A stretch of 64,000 bases of DNA from an uncultured Parolsenella sp. Its GTDB lineage: Bacteria > Actinomycetota > Coriobacteriia > Coriobacteriales > Atopobiaceae. The DNA is taken from NCBI RefSeq assembly GCF_934660935.1, contig NZ_CAKUIH010000006.1, positions 62,001 through 126,000 of the forward strand, in the 5' to 3' direction. Shown piece after piece: positions 1 to 12,016 of the stretch (the stretch's first letter is position 1; each line of letters begins with the position of its first letter). The notes beneath the pieces were generated by a model that was not told the origin of the DNA, ran no database searches, and saw only the letters and a list, made by a program, of their open reading frames with translations. The translations under genes were made by a program, and so were the position numbers.

Positions 1-522
1 ACGCTCGAGCGCGACTTCCTCGTCCGATCCCACTCGCTTCGCGAGATGGTGGCCTCGGCCATCAAGGCCAACGCGAATCTGCTCATCGCCGCCGGCGTGA
101 CGCCGCGCCTGGGCGAGGGCCTCGACCTCAAGGTCTTCACGGACGACAAGTGGCTCGTCTTCATGCTGGGGCAGCTCCTCCAGAACACGGCCCGCTATGT
201 GCGCCCCGGTTGCGAGGGCTGGCCTCAGGTCTGGTTTGACGCGCGCCTCTTGGACGAGGGCCTCGCGAACGAGCGCGTCGAACTGACCGTGCGGGATAAC
301 GGATGCGGCGTGAGTGCGGCGGACCTGCCGCGCGTGCTCGAGCGCGGCTTCACGGGCGACAACGGCCGCGCCCGCAAGCAGTCGACGGGCCTTGGCCTTT
401 GGCTCGTCGCGCGCCTCGCCCGGAAGATGGGCGTCTCGGTCGCGGCCGACTCGGCCGAGGGCGAGTTCTTCTCCGTGACGCTGGGATTCCCCGCGAACAA
501 GATGCACTACTTCGAGGGCTAG
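1..522 (+). CDS. Sensor histidine kinase, C-terminal part (BceS-like), truncated by window start
   Basis: The reading frame is open from base 1, so the gene begins upstream; about 173 residues are visible. They form the HATPase_c domain that binds ATP: an N-box (QLLQNTARY), a G1 box (DNGCGV) and a G2 box (TGLGLWL). The short catalytic domain and its ending resemble intramembrane-sensing kinases of the BceS family, which sense cell-envelope antibiotics together with BceAB-type ABC transporters. A transporter of that type lies immediately downstream on the opposite strand, which supports the assignment by context. The phosphoacceptor His and membrane segments are outside the window, so the input signal cannot be judged. 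Confidence 0.85.
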   Translation, partial: TLERDFLVRSHSLREMVASAIKANANLLIAAGVTPRLGEGLDLKVFTDDKWLVFMLGQLLQNTARYVRPGCEGWPQVWFDARLLDEGLANERVELTVRDNGCGVSAADLPRVLERGFTGDNGRARKQSTGLGLWLVARLARKMGVSVAADSAEGEFFSVTLGFPANKMHYFEG

Positions 523-590
523 CGACTGCGTGCTGTTGGCTCGGCCTGGCCGTCCGCATATTCGAGCGCCGTCGCCTGTTGCCCAATCGC

Positions 591-622
591 AAAAAAGAGG
601 GTCAGCCAAGCGGCTGACCCTC
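591..622 (-). terminator. Intrinsic terminator of the BceAB-like operon
   Basis: A perfect 11-bp stem (597-607 with 612-622, loop AAGC) is followed on the minus strand by a run of six T. It sits 37 bp after the stop codon of the permease gene. Confidence 0.85.
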
Positions 623-658
623 GAATGCCGAGCGTTCTATGTGACTGCCTGCCAGGGG

Positions 659-2875
659 CTACGCCGTGTAGCGGATGCGGACGGCGTCGTTCAGGACGCC
701 TCGGCTCATGGCGTAGGTGACCAGGAAGTAGCCACCGTATGCGGCGAGGAAGATCGCGCAGGTGAAGCCCACCATGCCGCTGATGGTGAGGCCGCCGAAC
801 ACCCTGACGATGTCGATGACGACCCTCAGCGCCACGAACGAGTGGGCGACGCCTACCGCGAGCGGGAACATGAAGAACACGGTTTGCTGCGCGAGCATGG
901 AGTGGGCAATCTGTCGTCTGTCGCAGCCGAGCTCGGAGAGCACGCGATAGCTGCGGCTGGCGTCGGACACGCCCGAGAGCTGCTGAATGGCAAGGATTGC
1001 CGCACAGGCGATCACGAGCACGAAGCCGATGTAGATGGCGAGGTAGCTGACGGAACCCGCCAACGTGTTGATCGAGGCGAACATCTCGCCGCGGGTCACG
1101 CTGGGCCCGAAGAAGCCGAAGACGTCGCTGCCCGACCTGATCTCGCTGTAGGTGATGTGGCTAAGCGCCGACTGGTTTATGAACTCGTCGCCCTGGTCGG
1201 TGCTGACGCCCCGCTTGTTGTAGTTGACGAGCAGGTTCGAGCTCTTGACCTGGAGGTGTGCGTCGTCGACGACGGCGTCGGGGACGATGATAGTGCCGGA
1301 GTTGGAGCCCACGGCGGAGTTCGCCAGGGCGCTGCTGCCGACGTCGACCTTCTGGGCCGCGGGCTTGAGCTCGTGGCCTCCCAGCTTGATGGTGAGGTCG
1401 GAGGCGAGGACCTTGTCGTAGAAGCCGGCGATGACGTCGCCCATGTCACAGGTGATGAGGTAGCCGCACTCGCCGAGGTCCACCTGCGGCTTGCCGAGAT
1501 AGGCGAGGAGCTGGTTGTACTGACTCTCCCTCATGACGTCGATTCCTAGGAGGTCAGCGTCCGAGTTGGTCATGCCGTCGGGGACCTCGGCTCCCGTCCT
1601 CTCGGCGAGGGCGCGAATGGTGAGCGGGTTCTCGCTGGCCGTGCTCTCGCGGCGCTCGACGCGGGTGACCTGCTCGCTTTCGAGCGGGAAGTAGCTGTCG
1701 AGCTGGACCGTGGAGTCGCAGACCGAGGTAAGGTCGACGCCACGTGCCTCGAGCTCGCTCGCGACGTCGAGCGGCTGGTCCGGCGCGACATAGCGCAGGG
1801 GGTTGAGGTTCTCGTCGGTGCCTTCGGAGGGGCTGTAGTTGTACCAGACGCTCTGGCTGAAGTCGACGGGGTTCATGCGCTCGATGCTGTTGGTCATGGC
1901 ATTGACGATCGACATGCCGGTGGTGACGGACGTGATGGCGAGGAACAGGATCATCGAGATGATGGCCATCGAGAGCGAGACGGTGTTGACCTTGGCGGAG
2001 AGCTGGCGAAGCGTGAAGGCGTTGAGGCCGCGCCAATAGATGCCGCGCACGGTTTGGAGGAGCTTGAGCAAAAGCCCCGAGAGCCCAAAGAAGAACAGGA
2101 CGGTTCCGAGGGTCACCATTCCCGTGGTGATCCCGAACTGGGTCATCGCGGCTTCGAGCTCTTCACTCCTGGCGGTGACGGGGAGGCCGTCATGCAGCAG
2201 GCGGGAGTAGGCCACTCCGATGAGCACGGCGCCAAGCAGGCACACCAGACCTGCGAGCAGCGGGTTGCGCGTTTTGACCGACTCGTTGCGGCGCCCCGAC
2301 CCCATGAGGTCGACGAGGCATGACTTGCGCACCACGCGAAGGTTGAACACGAGCGTCACGAGGAAGATTACGGCGAGGCACTCGACGGTGATCGCGAGGG
2401 CGCTCGTGGAGAAGATGAACTTGAAGTTGGCGATCTGCGTTTTGAAGAGCGACGCGGTGAAGAAGACCATCAGCTGGGAGAGGCCAACGCCCAAGATGAT
2501 GCCGAGGACAAGTGCCGCGGCTGACACGATGACCGTCTCGAGCGTCATGACGCGGGCGACCTGGCCGCGCGTCATGCCCAGCACCTGGTAGAGGCCAAAC
2601 TCCTTGTTGCGGCGCTTCATGATGAAGTTGTTGGCGTAGACCATGAGGAAGCCCATGATCGCGCCGAGGAACTTGGTGACGCCGTCGAGCAGGCTCCCGA
2701 GGACCTCGGCCACGCTGTCGACATCGACGCCGGCGAGGTCGACCTGCAGGCTGATGGTGTTGAACGCGTAGAAGACGGTCACGCCGAGCGTGAGCGTGAG
2801 CAGGTAGATGAGGTAGTCGCGCCGCGCGCGGGCGACGTTGCCCCAGGCGAGCTTACAGAGCATCGGAACTCTCAC
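659..2875 (-). CDS. ABC transporter permease, BceB/FtsX type
   Basis: A 738-residue membrane protein. The N-terminus (KLAWGNVARARRDY) leads into a first membrane helix, followed by a FtsX-type block of three helices near residues 60-170. A central pair of helices (about 205-290) follows, then a large extracytoplasmic domain (about 330-590) and a final helix group (about 610-735). This is the layout of BceB/VraG permeases that remove or sense peptide antibiotics acting on lipid II. It overlaps the ATPase gene by 23 bp, so the two are translationally coupled. It faces the histidine kinase gene tail to tail. The substrate cannot be read from sequence. Confidence 0.88.
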   Translation of the reverse strand: MRVPMLCKLAWGNVARARRDYLIYLLTLTLGVTVFYAFNTISLQVDLAGVDVDSVAEVLGSLLDGVTKFLGAIMGFLMVYANNFIMKRRNKEFGLYQVLGMTRGQVARVMTLETVIVSAAALVLGIILGVGLSQLMVFFTASLFKTQIANFKFIFSTSALAITVECLAVIFLVTLVFNLRVVRKSCLVDLMGSGRRNESVKTRNPLLAGLVCLLGAVLIGVAYSRLLHDGLPVTARSEELEAAMTQFGITTGMVTLGTVLFFFGLSGLLLKLLQTVRGIYWRGLNAFTLRQLSAKVNTVSLSMAIISMILFLAITSVTTGMSIVNAMTNSIERMNPVDFSQSVWYNYSPSEGTDENLNPLRYVAPDQPLDVASELEARGVDLTSVCDSTVQLDSYFPLESEQVTRVERRESTASENPLTIRALAERTGAEVPDGMTNSDADLLGIDVMRESQYNQLLAYLGKPQVDLGECGYLITCDMGDVIAGFYDKVLASDLTIKLGGHELKPAAQKVDVGSSALANSAVGSNSGTIIVPDAVVDDAHLQVKSSNLLVNYNKRGVSTDQGDEFINQSALSHITYSEIRSGSDVFGFFGPSVTRGEMFASINTLAGSVSYLAIYIGFVLVIACAAILAIQQLSGVSDASRSYRVLSELGCDRRQIAHSMLAQQTVFFMFPLAVGVAHSFVALRVVIDIVRVFGGLTISGMVGFTCAIFLAAYGGYFLVTYAMSRGVLNDAVRIRYTA

Positions 2876-3701
2876 CGCCCATCATCGCGACGACCTCCAT
2901 GATGCGGTCGAAGAACTCGTGGCGAGGAGAGCTCCCGCGGCGGAGCTCGGTGAAGATCTTGCCGTCGCGGATGAACAGGACGCGTCCCGTGTAGCTCGCC
3001 GCGAAGCTGTCGTGGGTGACCATGAGGATCGTGGCATCCCTCTCCTCGTTGAGCTGCTGGAGGCTCTCGAGAAGGAGGCGGGCACTCTTGGAGTCGAGGG
3101 CGCCGGTGGGTTCGTCTGCCATGATGACGGCGGGCTTGGTGACGAGCGCGCGGGCCGCGGCGACGCGCTGCTGCTGGCCGCCGGAGAGCTGGTAGGGGTA
3201 CTTGTCGAGGACGTCCGCGATGTTCAGGCGGCGGGCCATCTCCTCCACGCGGGCAAGGGTCTCGCCGGCAGAGACGCGGGAGATGGTGAGCGGCAGGGCG
3301 ATGTTCTCGCGAGCGGTGAGGGTGTCGAGCAGGTTCGAGTCCTGGAAGATGAAGCCCAGCTGCTCGCGGCGGAAGCGCGCGAGCTCGCCTGCGCGCATGG
3401 ACGTGACGTCGGCGCCGCGCACGAAGACGTGGCCGCTCGTGGCGGAGTCGATGGTCGAGACGCAGTTGAGCAGCGTCGACTTGCCGGAGCCCGAGGCGCC
3501 CATGATGGCGACGAACTCGCCCTCGTTCACGTCGAAGGAGACGTCCGCCAGGGCGCGGGTGGTCGCTCCGCGGCCTTTCTTGCCGCGGTTCCCGTAGGTC
3601 TTCTCGAGGTGCTGGACGGAGAGAACCGAGTTCGCGGGTGCCTGGCGTACCGGAGATCCATCGAGAGGAATGTTGGAGTTGGGCTGATAGTGGTTGCCCA
3701 T
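2853..3701 (-). CDS. ABC transporter ATP-binding protein, BceA/MacB type
   Basis: A 282-residue ATPase with Walker A GASGSGKST, signature LSGGQQQR, Walker B VIMADEPTGALD and a switch His in MVTHD. These mark the MacB/LolD/BceA class that pairs with FtsX-type permeases. About 28 poorly conserved residues precede the domain, which starts near VQHLEKTYGN. The ATG at 3701 has a good ribosome site (AGAAAGGA) 7 bases upstream. It is the first gene of a two-gene operon with the permease and would supply the energy for antibiotic-peptide resistance or sensing; that role is inferred from family and from the nearby BceS-like kinase. Confidence 0.9.
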   Translation of the reverse strand: MGNHYQPNSNIPLDGSPVRQAPANSVLSVQHLEKTYGNRGKKGRGATTRALADVSFDVNEGEFVAIMGASGSGKSTLLNCVSTIDSATSGHVFVRGADVTSMRAGELARFRREQLGFIFQDSNLLDTLTARENIALPLTISRVSAGETLARVEEMARRLNIADVLDKYPYQLSGGQQQRVAAARALVTKPAVIMADEPTGALDSKSARLLLESLQQLNEERDATILMVTHDSFAASYTGRVLFIRDGKIFTELRRGSSPRHEFFDRIMEVVAMMGGESSDAL

Positions 3702-3818
3702 GGGTATCCTTTCTTTTACGTCCCGTTGTCGGGGCGCAGCTACATGACACCAGTATCGTTGCGCGACCGCCCCTGCGGAGCCATCGAATTGGCTTACAGT
3801 GTGGTTGCAAAAATGTAA

Positions 3819-3890
3819 TGTTGGGCGCCCGCGTGCGCGGGCGCGCGGGCGTCGTGTTGGGCACCCGCGTGTGCGGGCGTGTGGGCGTCG
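3819..3890. repeat. 36-bp tandem duplication
   Basis: Two adjacent 36-bp units, 3819-3854 and 3855-3890, differ at only four positions. They are GC-rich and lie in the divergent spacer between the ATPase gene and the gene starting at 3944. Confidence 0.85.
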
Positions 3891-3943
3891 CGCGCGGCGT
3901 CTACAGGTCCTGGCGCGAAGCGCCCGCAGAAAGGCGGTTCTTC

Positions 3944-4603
3944 ATGGCAGATGGCAAGATTCCCGAGGAGTTCGAGGTTGGCGCTCCCGTCCTCGTGTGC
4001 CGCTGGCGAATTCAGGGTGGCGAGCTGCCTGCCATGAATCGCCACATGCGCGCGCTCGGTAAGCGCATGGTACTGGGCAAGCATCTCACTCCGCAGCTTC
4101 TGGGCTGGGTCAAGCAGCACGTGGAGTGGACCCTCAAGGATGGCTCGTATGAGCATCCCAACGGCGTCCTCATGTTGATGACCGACGAGCTCGGCCGCGC
4201 CGCCATGGCGGTGGGGGAGTATGAGCCGCTCGCAGACACCTCGCTTTCGGCACTTGTCGAGCGCGCCAAGGCCTCTGAGCTCGAGGCGGGCGAGACCGAT
4301 GTCGCCCCCGAGACGATCTGGGTGGCGCGCGGCGGCTCTCTCGTCTATGGCTCGGGCGTTGGCTCCTCTTCCTCTGGCGCGGCGTCGCTCATCCTTGACC
4401 TCGCGGCGACCCTCGGCATTCCGGTCGAGCGCGCGGATTCCCTCGCCGAGGACCTCGAGATGGACGCCACCTGCGACGAGGCCTTCCTCGTCTCGGACGA
4501 GCACGGTGTCGTGCCCGCCTCGGACGCCAGCGGCCCCATGGGCGAGCGCTTTGCCCAGAGCTGGGAGGCCCTGCTCGCCAAGACCGCCCAGGCTGCGAAG
4601 TAG
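3944..4603 (+). CDS. Class IV aminotransferase-like protein of unknown function
   Basis: A 219-residue soluble protein. The ATG at 3944 is chosen because AGAAAGGCGG lies just upstream and the family-like sequence begins here; the longer open frame runs through the tandem repeat and is unlikely. The C-terminal half recalls the PLP-binding half of class IV aminotransferases and 4-amino-4-deoxychorismate lyases (GVGSSSSGAASLILDLA, IPVERADSLAEDLEMD, DEAFLVSDEHGVVP). I cannot find the Schiff-base Lys in its usual context, so the protein may have lost catalysis or bind another ligand. It is short for the family (about 280-300 residues). No operon partner is evident. Function unknown. Confidence 0.7.
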   Translation: MADGKIPEEFEVGAPVLVCRWRIQGGELPAMNRHMRALGKRMVLGKHLTPQLLGWVKQHVEWTLKDGSYEHPNGVLMLMTDELGRAAMAVGEYEPLADTSLSALVERAKASELEAGETDVAPETIWVARGGSLVYGSGVGSSSSGAASLILDLAATLGIPVERADSLAEDLEMDATCDEAFLVSDEHGVVPASDASGPMGERFAQSWEALLAKTAQAAK

Positions 4604-4614
4604 GGAACATCATC

Positions 4615-4652
4615 GCTTCCTGCGGCCTCTTTGCAACAAAGCCGCAGGAAGC
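4615..4652 (+). other. Hairpin after the aminotransferase-like gene (terminator-like, no T run)
   Basis: A perfect 12-bp stem (4615-4626 with 4641-4652) lies 12 bp past the stop codon. No T tract follows, so it is either a weak or factor-assisted terminator or an mRNA 3' stabiliser. The rest of the 313-bp gap to nifJ holds the candidate promoter listed next and a small hairpin at 4785-4799. Confidence 0.5.
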
Positions 4653-4751
4653 CTGCCTAAAATGCGGAGAATGACGCCTTCGGGCGGACGTCGTGCCCGA
4701 GCGCGTCGATGACCATTTGGCAAATCGTTGGCATGCTTTCTCAAAAACCCG

Positions 4752-4779
4752 TTTCAACTGGCCCGGAATGCGGGATAAT
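4752..4779 (+). promoter_or_regulatory. Candidate nifJ promoter
   Basis: TTTCAA (4752-4757), a 16-bp spacer and GATAAT (4774-4779). This would give a leader of about 130 nt before nifJ. Confidence 0.4.
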
Positions 4780-4916
4780 CAAATGGCTACGAAATAGCCG
4801 CCTTTTGGTCGCCGGGGAAGTGGCCAAGGGGCGATTTCGCGTGGAAAGGCAACCGCCAGGGGGTGGTGGTGACCCATGTCACCTGCCGCCGCGCGACCTC
4901 GTCAGAAGGAGAGGAT

Positions 4917-8450
<3,534 letters not shown>

Positions 8451-8490
8451 GCTACGAGCTAGGTTCGCGCGCCTGACATAGTTTGGGCTA

Positions 8491-8526
8491 GGGCCCGCTT
8501 CGGGAAACCGGAGCGGGCCCTTTTTT
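8491..8526 (+). terminator. Strong intrinsic terminator of nifJ
   Basis: A 13-bp stem with one mismatch (8491-8503 with 8508-8520), a GAAA tetraloop and six T. Confidence 0.93.
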
Positions 8527-8528
8527 AT

Positions 8529-8593
8529 GGGACGAGCGGCGCGTATTGTTTGCCGCGTCCCTGACGAGCGGCGCGTATTGTTTGCCGCGTCCC
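8529..8593. repeat. 31-bp direct repeat, each copy a palindrome (REP-like)
   Basis: Two identical 31-bp copies, 8531-8561 and 8563-8593, spaced one base apart. Within a copy the ends can pair (GGGACG..CGGC with GCCG CGTCCC), giving an imperfect hairpin. It lies directly behind the nifJ terminator, a usual place for REP elements. Confidence 0.8.
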
Positions 8594-8672
8594 CTCATCT
8601 GTCATTCGGCGAGCGGTTGCAAATGCTCTGTGAGGTAGAATGTCAGAAAGAGATGAAGGGGAGCTGGTATTC

Positions 8673-8765
8673 ATGGACAAGTCTCTTACCTGCCTCGGGC
8701 GGGCTTGTGTCGTGCACGACGTCATGGCCCATACTGCCGCTCCCCGTACTGGGTATCGCTGGTAG
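8673..8765 (+). CDS. Possible 30-residue upstream ORF coupled to the glycosyltransferase gene
   Basis: An ATG with an excellent ribosome site (AAGGGGAGC) opens a 30-codon frame (start MDKSLTCLGR, end PRTGYRW). Its stop TAG at 8763-8765 overlaps the GTG at 8765 that begins the glycosyltransferase frame (TAGTG). The glycosyltransferase start itself has no visible ribosome site, so reinitiation after this small ORF is a plausible way to translate it. The peptide has no amino-acid bias and no known homology that I recognise. A frameshift of an originally longer N-terminus is the alternative, but the downstream frame already starts at a natural first strand of the fold. Confidence 0.45.
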   Translation: MDKSLTCLGRACVVHDVMAHTAAPRTGYRW

Positions 8766-10102
8766 TGCCATTGAATCCCGCCGTCGTCATACCAACCTAC
8801 TGGGCTATGGATCCCTCGCAGCCGGGGGTCTATGACCATGCCACGTCCATAGACGAGCCCCTGCCCGAGCTCGCGCGCTGTCTCGACTCGCTCGACGATG
8901 TTCGCGGCGTGATGAGGACAATCATCCTCGTCGTTGCCCCGCCGAGTGCACAGGCTGCGGCCCGCGCACGCATCAACGCCATCGTTCGTGACCACGAGGG
9001 CCTTTCGCCGTATGTCGTGGGCGCCCCTGAGGCCCGCCTCATTGCCGCCCACATCGAGAGCCTCTGCCCGGGTATCGGCGGTGAGCCGGTTTCGCTTCGC
9101 GGCTACGGTGCCATCCGTAATCTCGGCCTCGCCGTCTGCGCCATGCTCGGCCACGATGTCGCCGTCTTTATGGATGACGACGAAGTCGCTCTTTCCCCGG
9201 ATTTCCTCGTGGATGCGGTCTTCGGTCTGGGCCACCTCACGCGTCAGGATCTGAAGATTCTCGCGAAGACCGGACACTTCGTGGATGCCGAGGGGTCTCA
9301 CCTCGCGGATGGCGGCAAGCGTCGCTTCTGGGAGCGCTGGTGGTCGAAGCGCGAGGAGTTTAACGAGTGGATGTCCTCCGCGCTTGCGGGCACGCGCATC
9401 TGCCGCTCCAACTACGTCTGTGGCGGATGCCTTGCCATTCACGCGAGCGCCTTCTCCCAGGTGCCCTTCGACCCCTGGATTACGCGTGGCGAAGACCTCG
9501 ACTACCTCTTCAACCTGCGCCTTTCCGGCCTGGAGATGTGGTTTGACAACAAGTGGTACGTGCGCCACCTGCCGCCCGCGACGCCGGATGAGCCAAACCG
9601 CTTCCTCCAGGACATCTACCGCTGGCTGTATGAACGCGCCAAGCTCGCGTTCTGCTCGCAGAGGCAGGAGCTCCGCCAGGTTACGCCCGCGTCCCTCATG
9701 CCCTATCCCGGGCGCTGGATCTCGCCGGAGGTCGAGGACAGGATCTCGAAGGCGACCCTCGCCCGCATCGTGGCGGGCCCGGGCAGGCGCCAGAGCTTTG
9801 CTATCTGGCACCACGGCATCGGGGAGGCTCGCGCCTACGCCGGCGCGAACGCGCAGAACTATGCGCGCCTGCTGAGCTTCTGGCCAACCGCGATTGACGG
9901 GCTCTGGAACGACGAAGAGCTTGCCGCCAAGGTCGCAGAGATTCAGGCGAAGCGCCCGGAACCCGTCCCGCGTTGCGGTGGGACAAAGAGCAAGGCGCGC
10001 GCCGAGCACCAGGGCGAGCTGCGGCTTCAGAGCCAAGATGGGGCCCGAACGCAGGGCGAGAATCGGAAAGACACCACCACGAGCAGGGAAGGGGAGGCAT
10101 GA
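8765..10102 (+). CDS. Family 2-like glycosyltransferase
   Basis: About 445 residues from the GTG at 8765. The first strand AVVIPTYW, the nucleotide-sugar/metal motif FMDDDEV and the downstream RGEDLDYLFN are hallmarks of GT-A glycosyltransferases. There is no obvious signal peptide or transmembrane helix, so it is likely cytosolic or peripheral. The last 50 residues are hydrophilic and low in complexity (rich in R, K, Q, E, T), and the extreme end overlaps the next gene by four bases (ATGA). It leads an operon with a LytS-type kinase and a LytTR regulator, which suggests a cell-surface polymer role. Donor and acceptor are unknown. The start is uncertain: TTG at 8771 is possible. Confidence 0.72.
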   Translation: MPLNPAVVIPTYWAMDPSQPGVYDHATSIDEPLPELARCLDSLDDVRGVMRTIILVVAPPSAQAAARARINAIVRDHEGLSPYVVGAPEARLIAAHIESLCPGIGGEPVSLRGYGAIRNLGLAVCAMLGHDVAVFMDDDEVALSPDFLVDAVFGLGHLTRQDLKILAKTGHFVDAEGSHLADGGKRRFWERWWSKREEFNEWMSSALAGTRICRSNYVCGGCLAIHASAFSQVPFDPWITRGEDLDYLFNLRLSGLEMWFDNKWYVRHLPPATPDEPNRFLQDIYRWLYERAKLAFCSQRQELRQVTPASLMPYPGRWISPEVEDRISKATLARIVAGPGRRQSFAIWHHGIGEARAYAGANAQNYARLLSFWPTAIDGLWNDEELAAKVAEIQAKRPEPVPRCGGTKSKARAEHQGELRLQSQDGARTQGENRKDTTTSREGEA

Positions 10103-11277
10103 CGGCGCACCGCTTGAACAAAGGGCTCGCTCGCTACGGGGATATTCGCAGCTCACAGGGCACCGAGCATATCCTGGGCCTTGCTTCCAGGACGCTCGAC
10201 CTCATGCGAGCTGGCCTTACTCCGCAGGCTTGCAAGGCGGTTTGCAGCCTCCTTCTGCCTGAGACCACGGCCGTCGCCGTTGCCATGACGGACACGGAGC
10301 ATGTGCTCGCCTACGAGGGCGCGCTTGCCGCGGACTTCCCTCCCGGCAGCCCCATTCACACGGCGGGCACGCTCGAGGTGCTCAAGACGGGCAAGCTCGG
10401 GATGTTCCAGTCGCGCAACGAGGATGACAACACGGAGTTGCCTCGCAACATGCGTGGCGGCATCGTCGTTCCGCTTAACGTGCAGGACCGCGTGTGCGGA
10501 ACCATCAAGTTCTACTATCGCTCGCCTGCGGATATCAACCGTAGCCAGCTTGCGATCGCGCGTGGCTTTGGCCAGTTGCTCTCCACCCAGCTATCCACCC
10601 ACGAGCTTGATCGTCAGGCTGAGCTCACGGCAAAGGCCGAGGTGAAGGCTCTGCAGGCGCAGATCAACCCGCATTTTCTGTTCAACACCATCAACACCAT
10701 CGCTGCATTTACGCGCACGGACCCGACGCGTGCCCGCAATCTCCTGCGCGAGTTCGCGGTCTTCTATCGTCAGACGCTTGAGAGCTCTGACCAACTCATC
10801 CCGCTCGCCCGTGAGCTCGAGCAGACCAGGCGCTACCTACGCTTCGAGCACGCTCGCTTTGGCGAGGACCGCATCTCCGAGCACGAGCACGTTGGCTTCG
10901 GGTGCGGAGACGTGCTCGTCCCGGCCTTTATCGTCCAGCCGATCGTGGAGAACGCCGTTCGTCATGCCATGCGCGATGAGGGTGCCCTGAACATTGACAT
11001 CAGAGCGGAGATCGATGGGTCTGACGTCCTAATTGCCGTAACAGACGACGGCCTTGGAATGGATGAGGAAACGCTTGAAAAGCTGCGCTGCAGCGTCTCG
11101 ACTGACCAGCCCTGTGGCTGCTCGGGCGAGGAGAAGGGAACGGGCATCGCTCTGAGGAATGTTGCAGAGAGGCTCGAGAGGTTTTATGGTTTCGACTCGG
11201 GAATCGACATCATGTCGAAGCCCGGCGAGGGGACGTGCGTGACGCTGCGCCTCGCGCGCACCGCCGCCCACGACTGA
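10099..11277 (+). CDS. LytS/YpdA-type sensor histidine kinase without membrane domain
   Basis: A 392-residue kinase. Residues about 20-170 form a GAF-like domain (VAVAMTDTEHVLAYEG, GGIVVPLNVQDRVCGTIKFYY). A His_kinase domain follows with the phosphoacceptor in QAQINPHFLFNTINT (His192) and then an HATPase domain (VENAVRHAM, TDDGLGMDEE near residue 316, GTGIALRNVAERL). LytS proteins usually have an N-terminal multi-helix sensor; none is present here, so the input is intracellular or comes through a partner. The ATG at 10099 follows GGGGAGG and overlaps the glycosyltransferase stop. The response regulator gene follows 16 bp later. Confidence 0.92.
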   Translation: MTAHRLNKGLARYGDIRSSQGTEHILGLASRTLDLMRAGLTPQACKAVCSLLLPETTAVAVAMTDTEHVLAYEGALAADFPPGSPIHTAGTLEVLKTGKLGMFQSRNEDDNTELPRNMRGGIVVPLNVQDRVCGTIKFYYRSPADINRSQLAIARGFGQLLSTQLSTHELDRQAELTAKAEVKALQAQINPHFLFNTINTIAAFTRTDPTRARNLLREFAVFYRQTLESSDQLIPLARELEQTRRYLRFEHARFGEDRISEHEHVGFGCGDVLVPAFIVQPIVENAVRHAMRDEGALNIDIRAEIDGSDVLIAVTDDGLGMDEETLEKLRCSVSTDQPCGCSGEEKGTGIALRNVAERLERFYGFDSGIDIMSKPGEGTCVTLRLARTAAHD

Positions 11278-11293
11278 CGAGGAATGTGATTCT

Positions 11294-12013
11294 ATGCTGC
11301 GTGCCATGATCGTTGACGACGAAGCCCCTGCTCGTTCCGAGCTCCGCTTCCTCCTCGAGGAGACCGGAAGGGTTGAGAACATCACCGAGGCTTCGAGCGC
11401 TCGTGACGCCGTCGAGAAGCTGATGGATAGCCGCCCGGACGTGCTGTTCCTGGACATCTCTATGCCCAAGACGAACGGCATGCAGCTCGCCGAGGCGCTC
11501 CATAAGCTCAAAAACCCGCCTGCGGTGGTGTTCGTCACCGCCTACAGCGAGTATGCGCTCGAGGCGTTTGACGTCGACGCCGTCGACTACCTGATGAAGC
11601 CCGTCGAGACGGATCGTCTCGAGCGAGCCCTCGACAAGGTTGAGGCTCGCGGCAAGCAGGCTGCCGCCCCGGCTGCCCCGGCCGAGCGCATTCCCGTCGA
11701 GAAGGGCGGCCGCAAGGTCCTCGTCCCCATCGACCAGATTCGCTATATCGAGGCGAAGGACGATTATTCCTGCATCTACACGGATTCCGATCGCTATCTT
11801 TCGGTTATCTCGCTCGCGCAGCTCGAGGCGAAGCTCTCTCCGCACGGATTCTTCCGCGTGCACCGTGGCTACATCGTCAATCTTCAGTACGTCGAGGACG
11901 TCGAGGTCGTGTCGAGTGGTGTGATGCAGCTTGGCATCGCTGGCGTTGAGGGCAAGAAGATTTCCGTCTCGCGTCGCCGCGTCGTGCAGCTCAAGCGCGC
12001 CCTGGGGCTCTAA
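11294..12013 (+). CDS. LytTR-family response regulator
   Basis: A 239-residue DNA-binding regulator. The receiver domain (MIVDDEAPARSELRFLL, phosphoacceptor Asp54 in VLFLDISMPK, conserved FVTAYSEYALEAF and YLMKPV) is joined by an Ala/Pro linker to a LytTR domain (about 130-239: IRYIEAKDDYSCIYTD, FFRVHRGYIVNL). LytTR proteins bind paired short direct repeats upstream of cell-surface or transport genes. It is the cognate partner of the preceding kinase. A GAGGA ribosome site lies 11 bases before ATG 11294. Confidence 0.94.
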   Translation: MLRAMIVDDEAPARSELRFLLEETGRVENITEASSARDAVEKLMDSRPDVLFLDISMPKTNGMQLAEALHKLKNPPAVVFVTAYSEYALEAFDVDAVDYLMKPVETDRLERALDKVEARGKQAAAPAAPAERIPVEKGGRKVLVPIDQIRYIEAKDDYSCIYTDSDRYLSVISLAQLEAKLSPHGFFRVHRGYIVNLQYVEDVEVVSSGVMQLGIAGVEGKKISVSRRRVVQLKRALGL

Positions 12014-12016
12014 CCC

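Noticed and set aside
530..1549. 339-residue plus-strand frame over the permease gene
   Set aside because: Antisense to the FtsX-type permease and without a ribosome site or recognisable domain.
8617..8641. Promoter TTGCAA/TAGAAT before the small ORF
   Set aside because: The spacer is only 13 bp, too short for a sigma70-type promoter; the true start site was not found.
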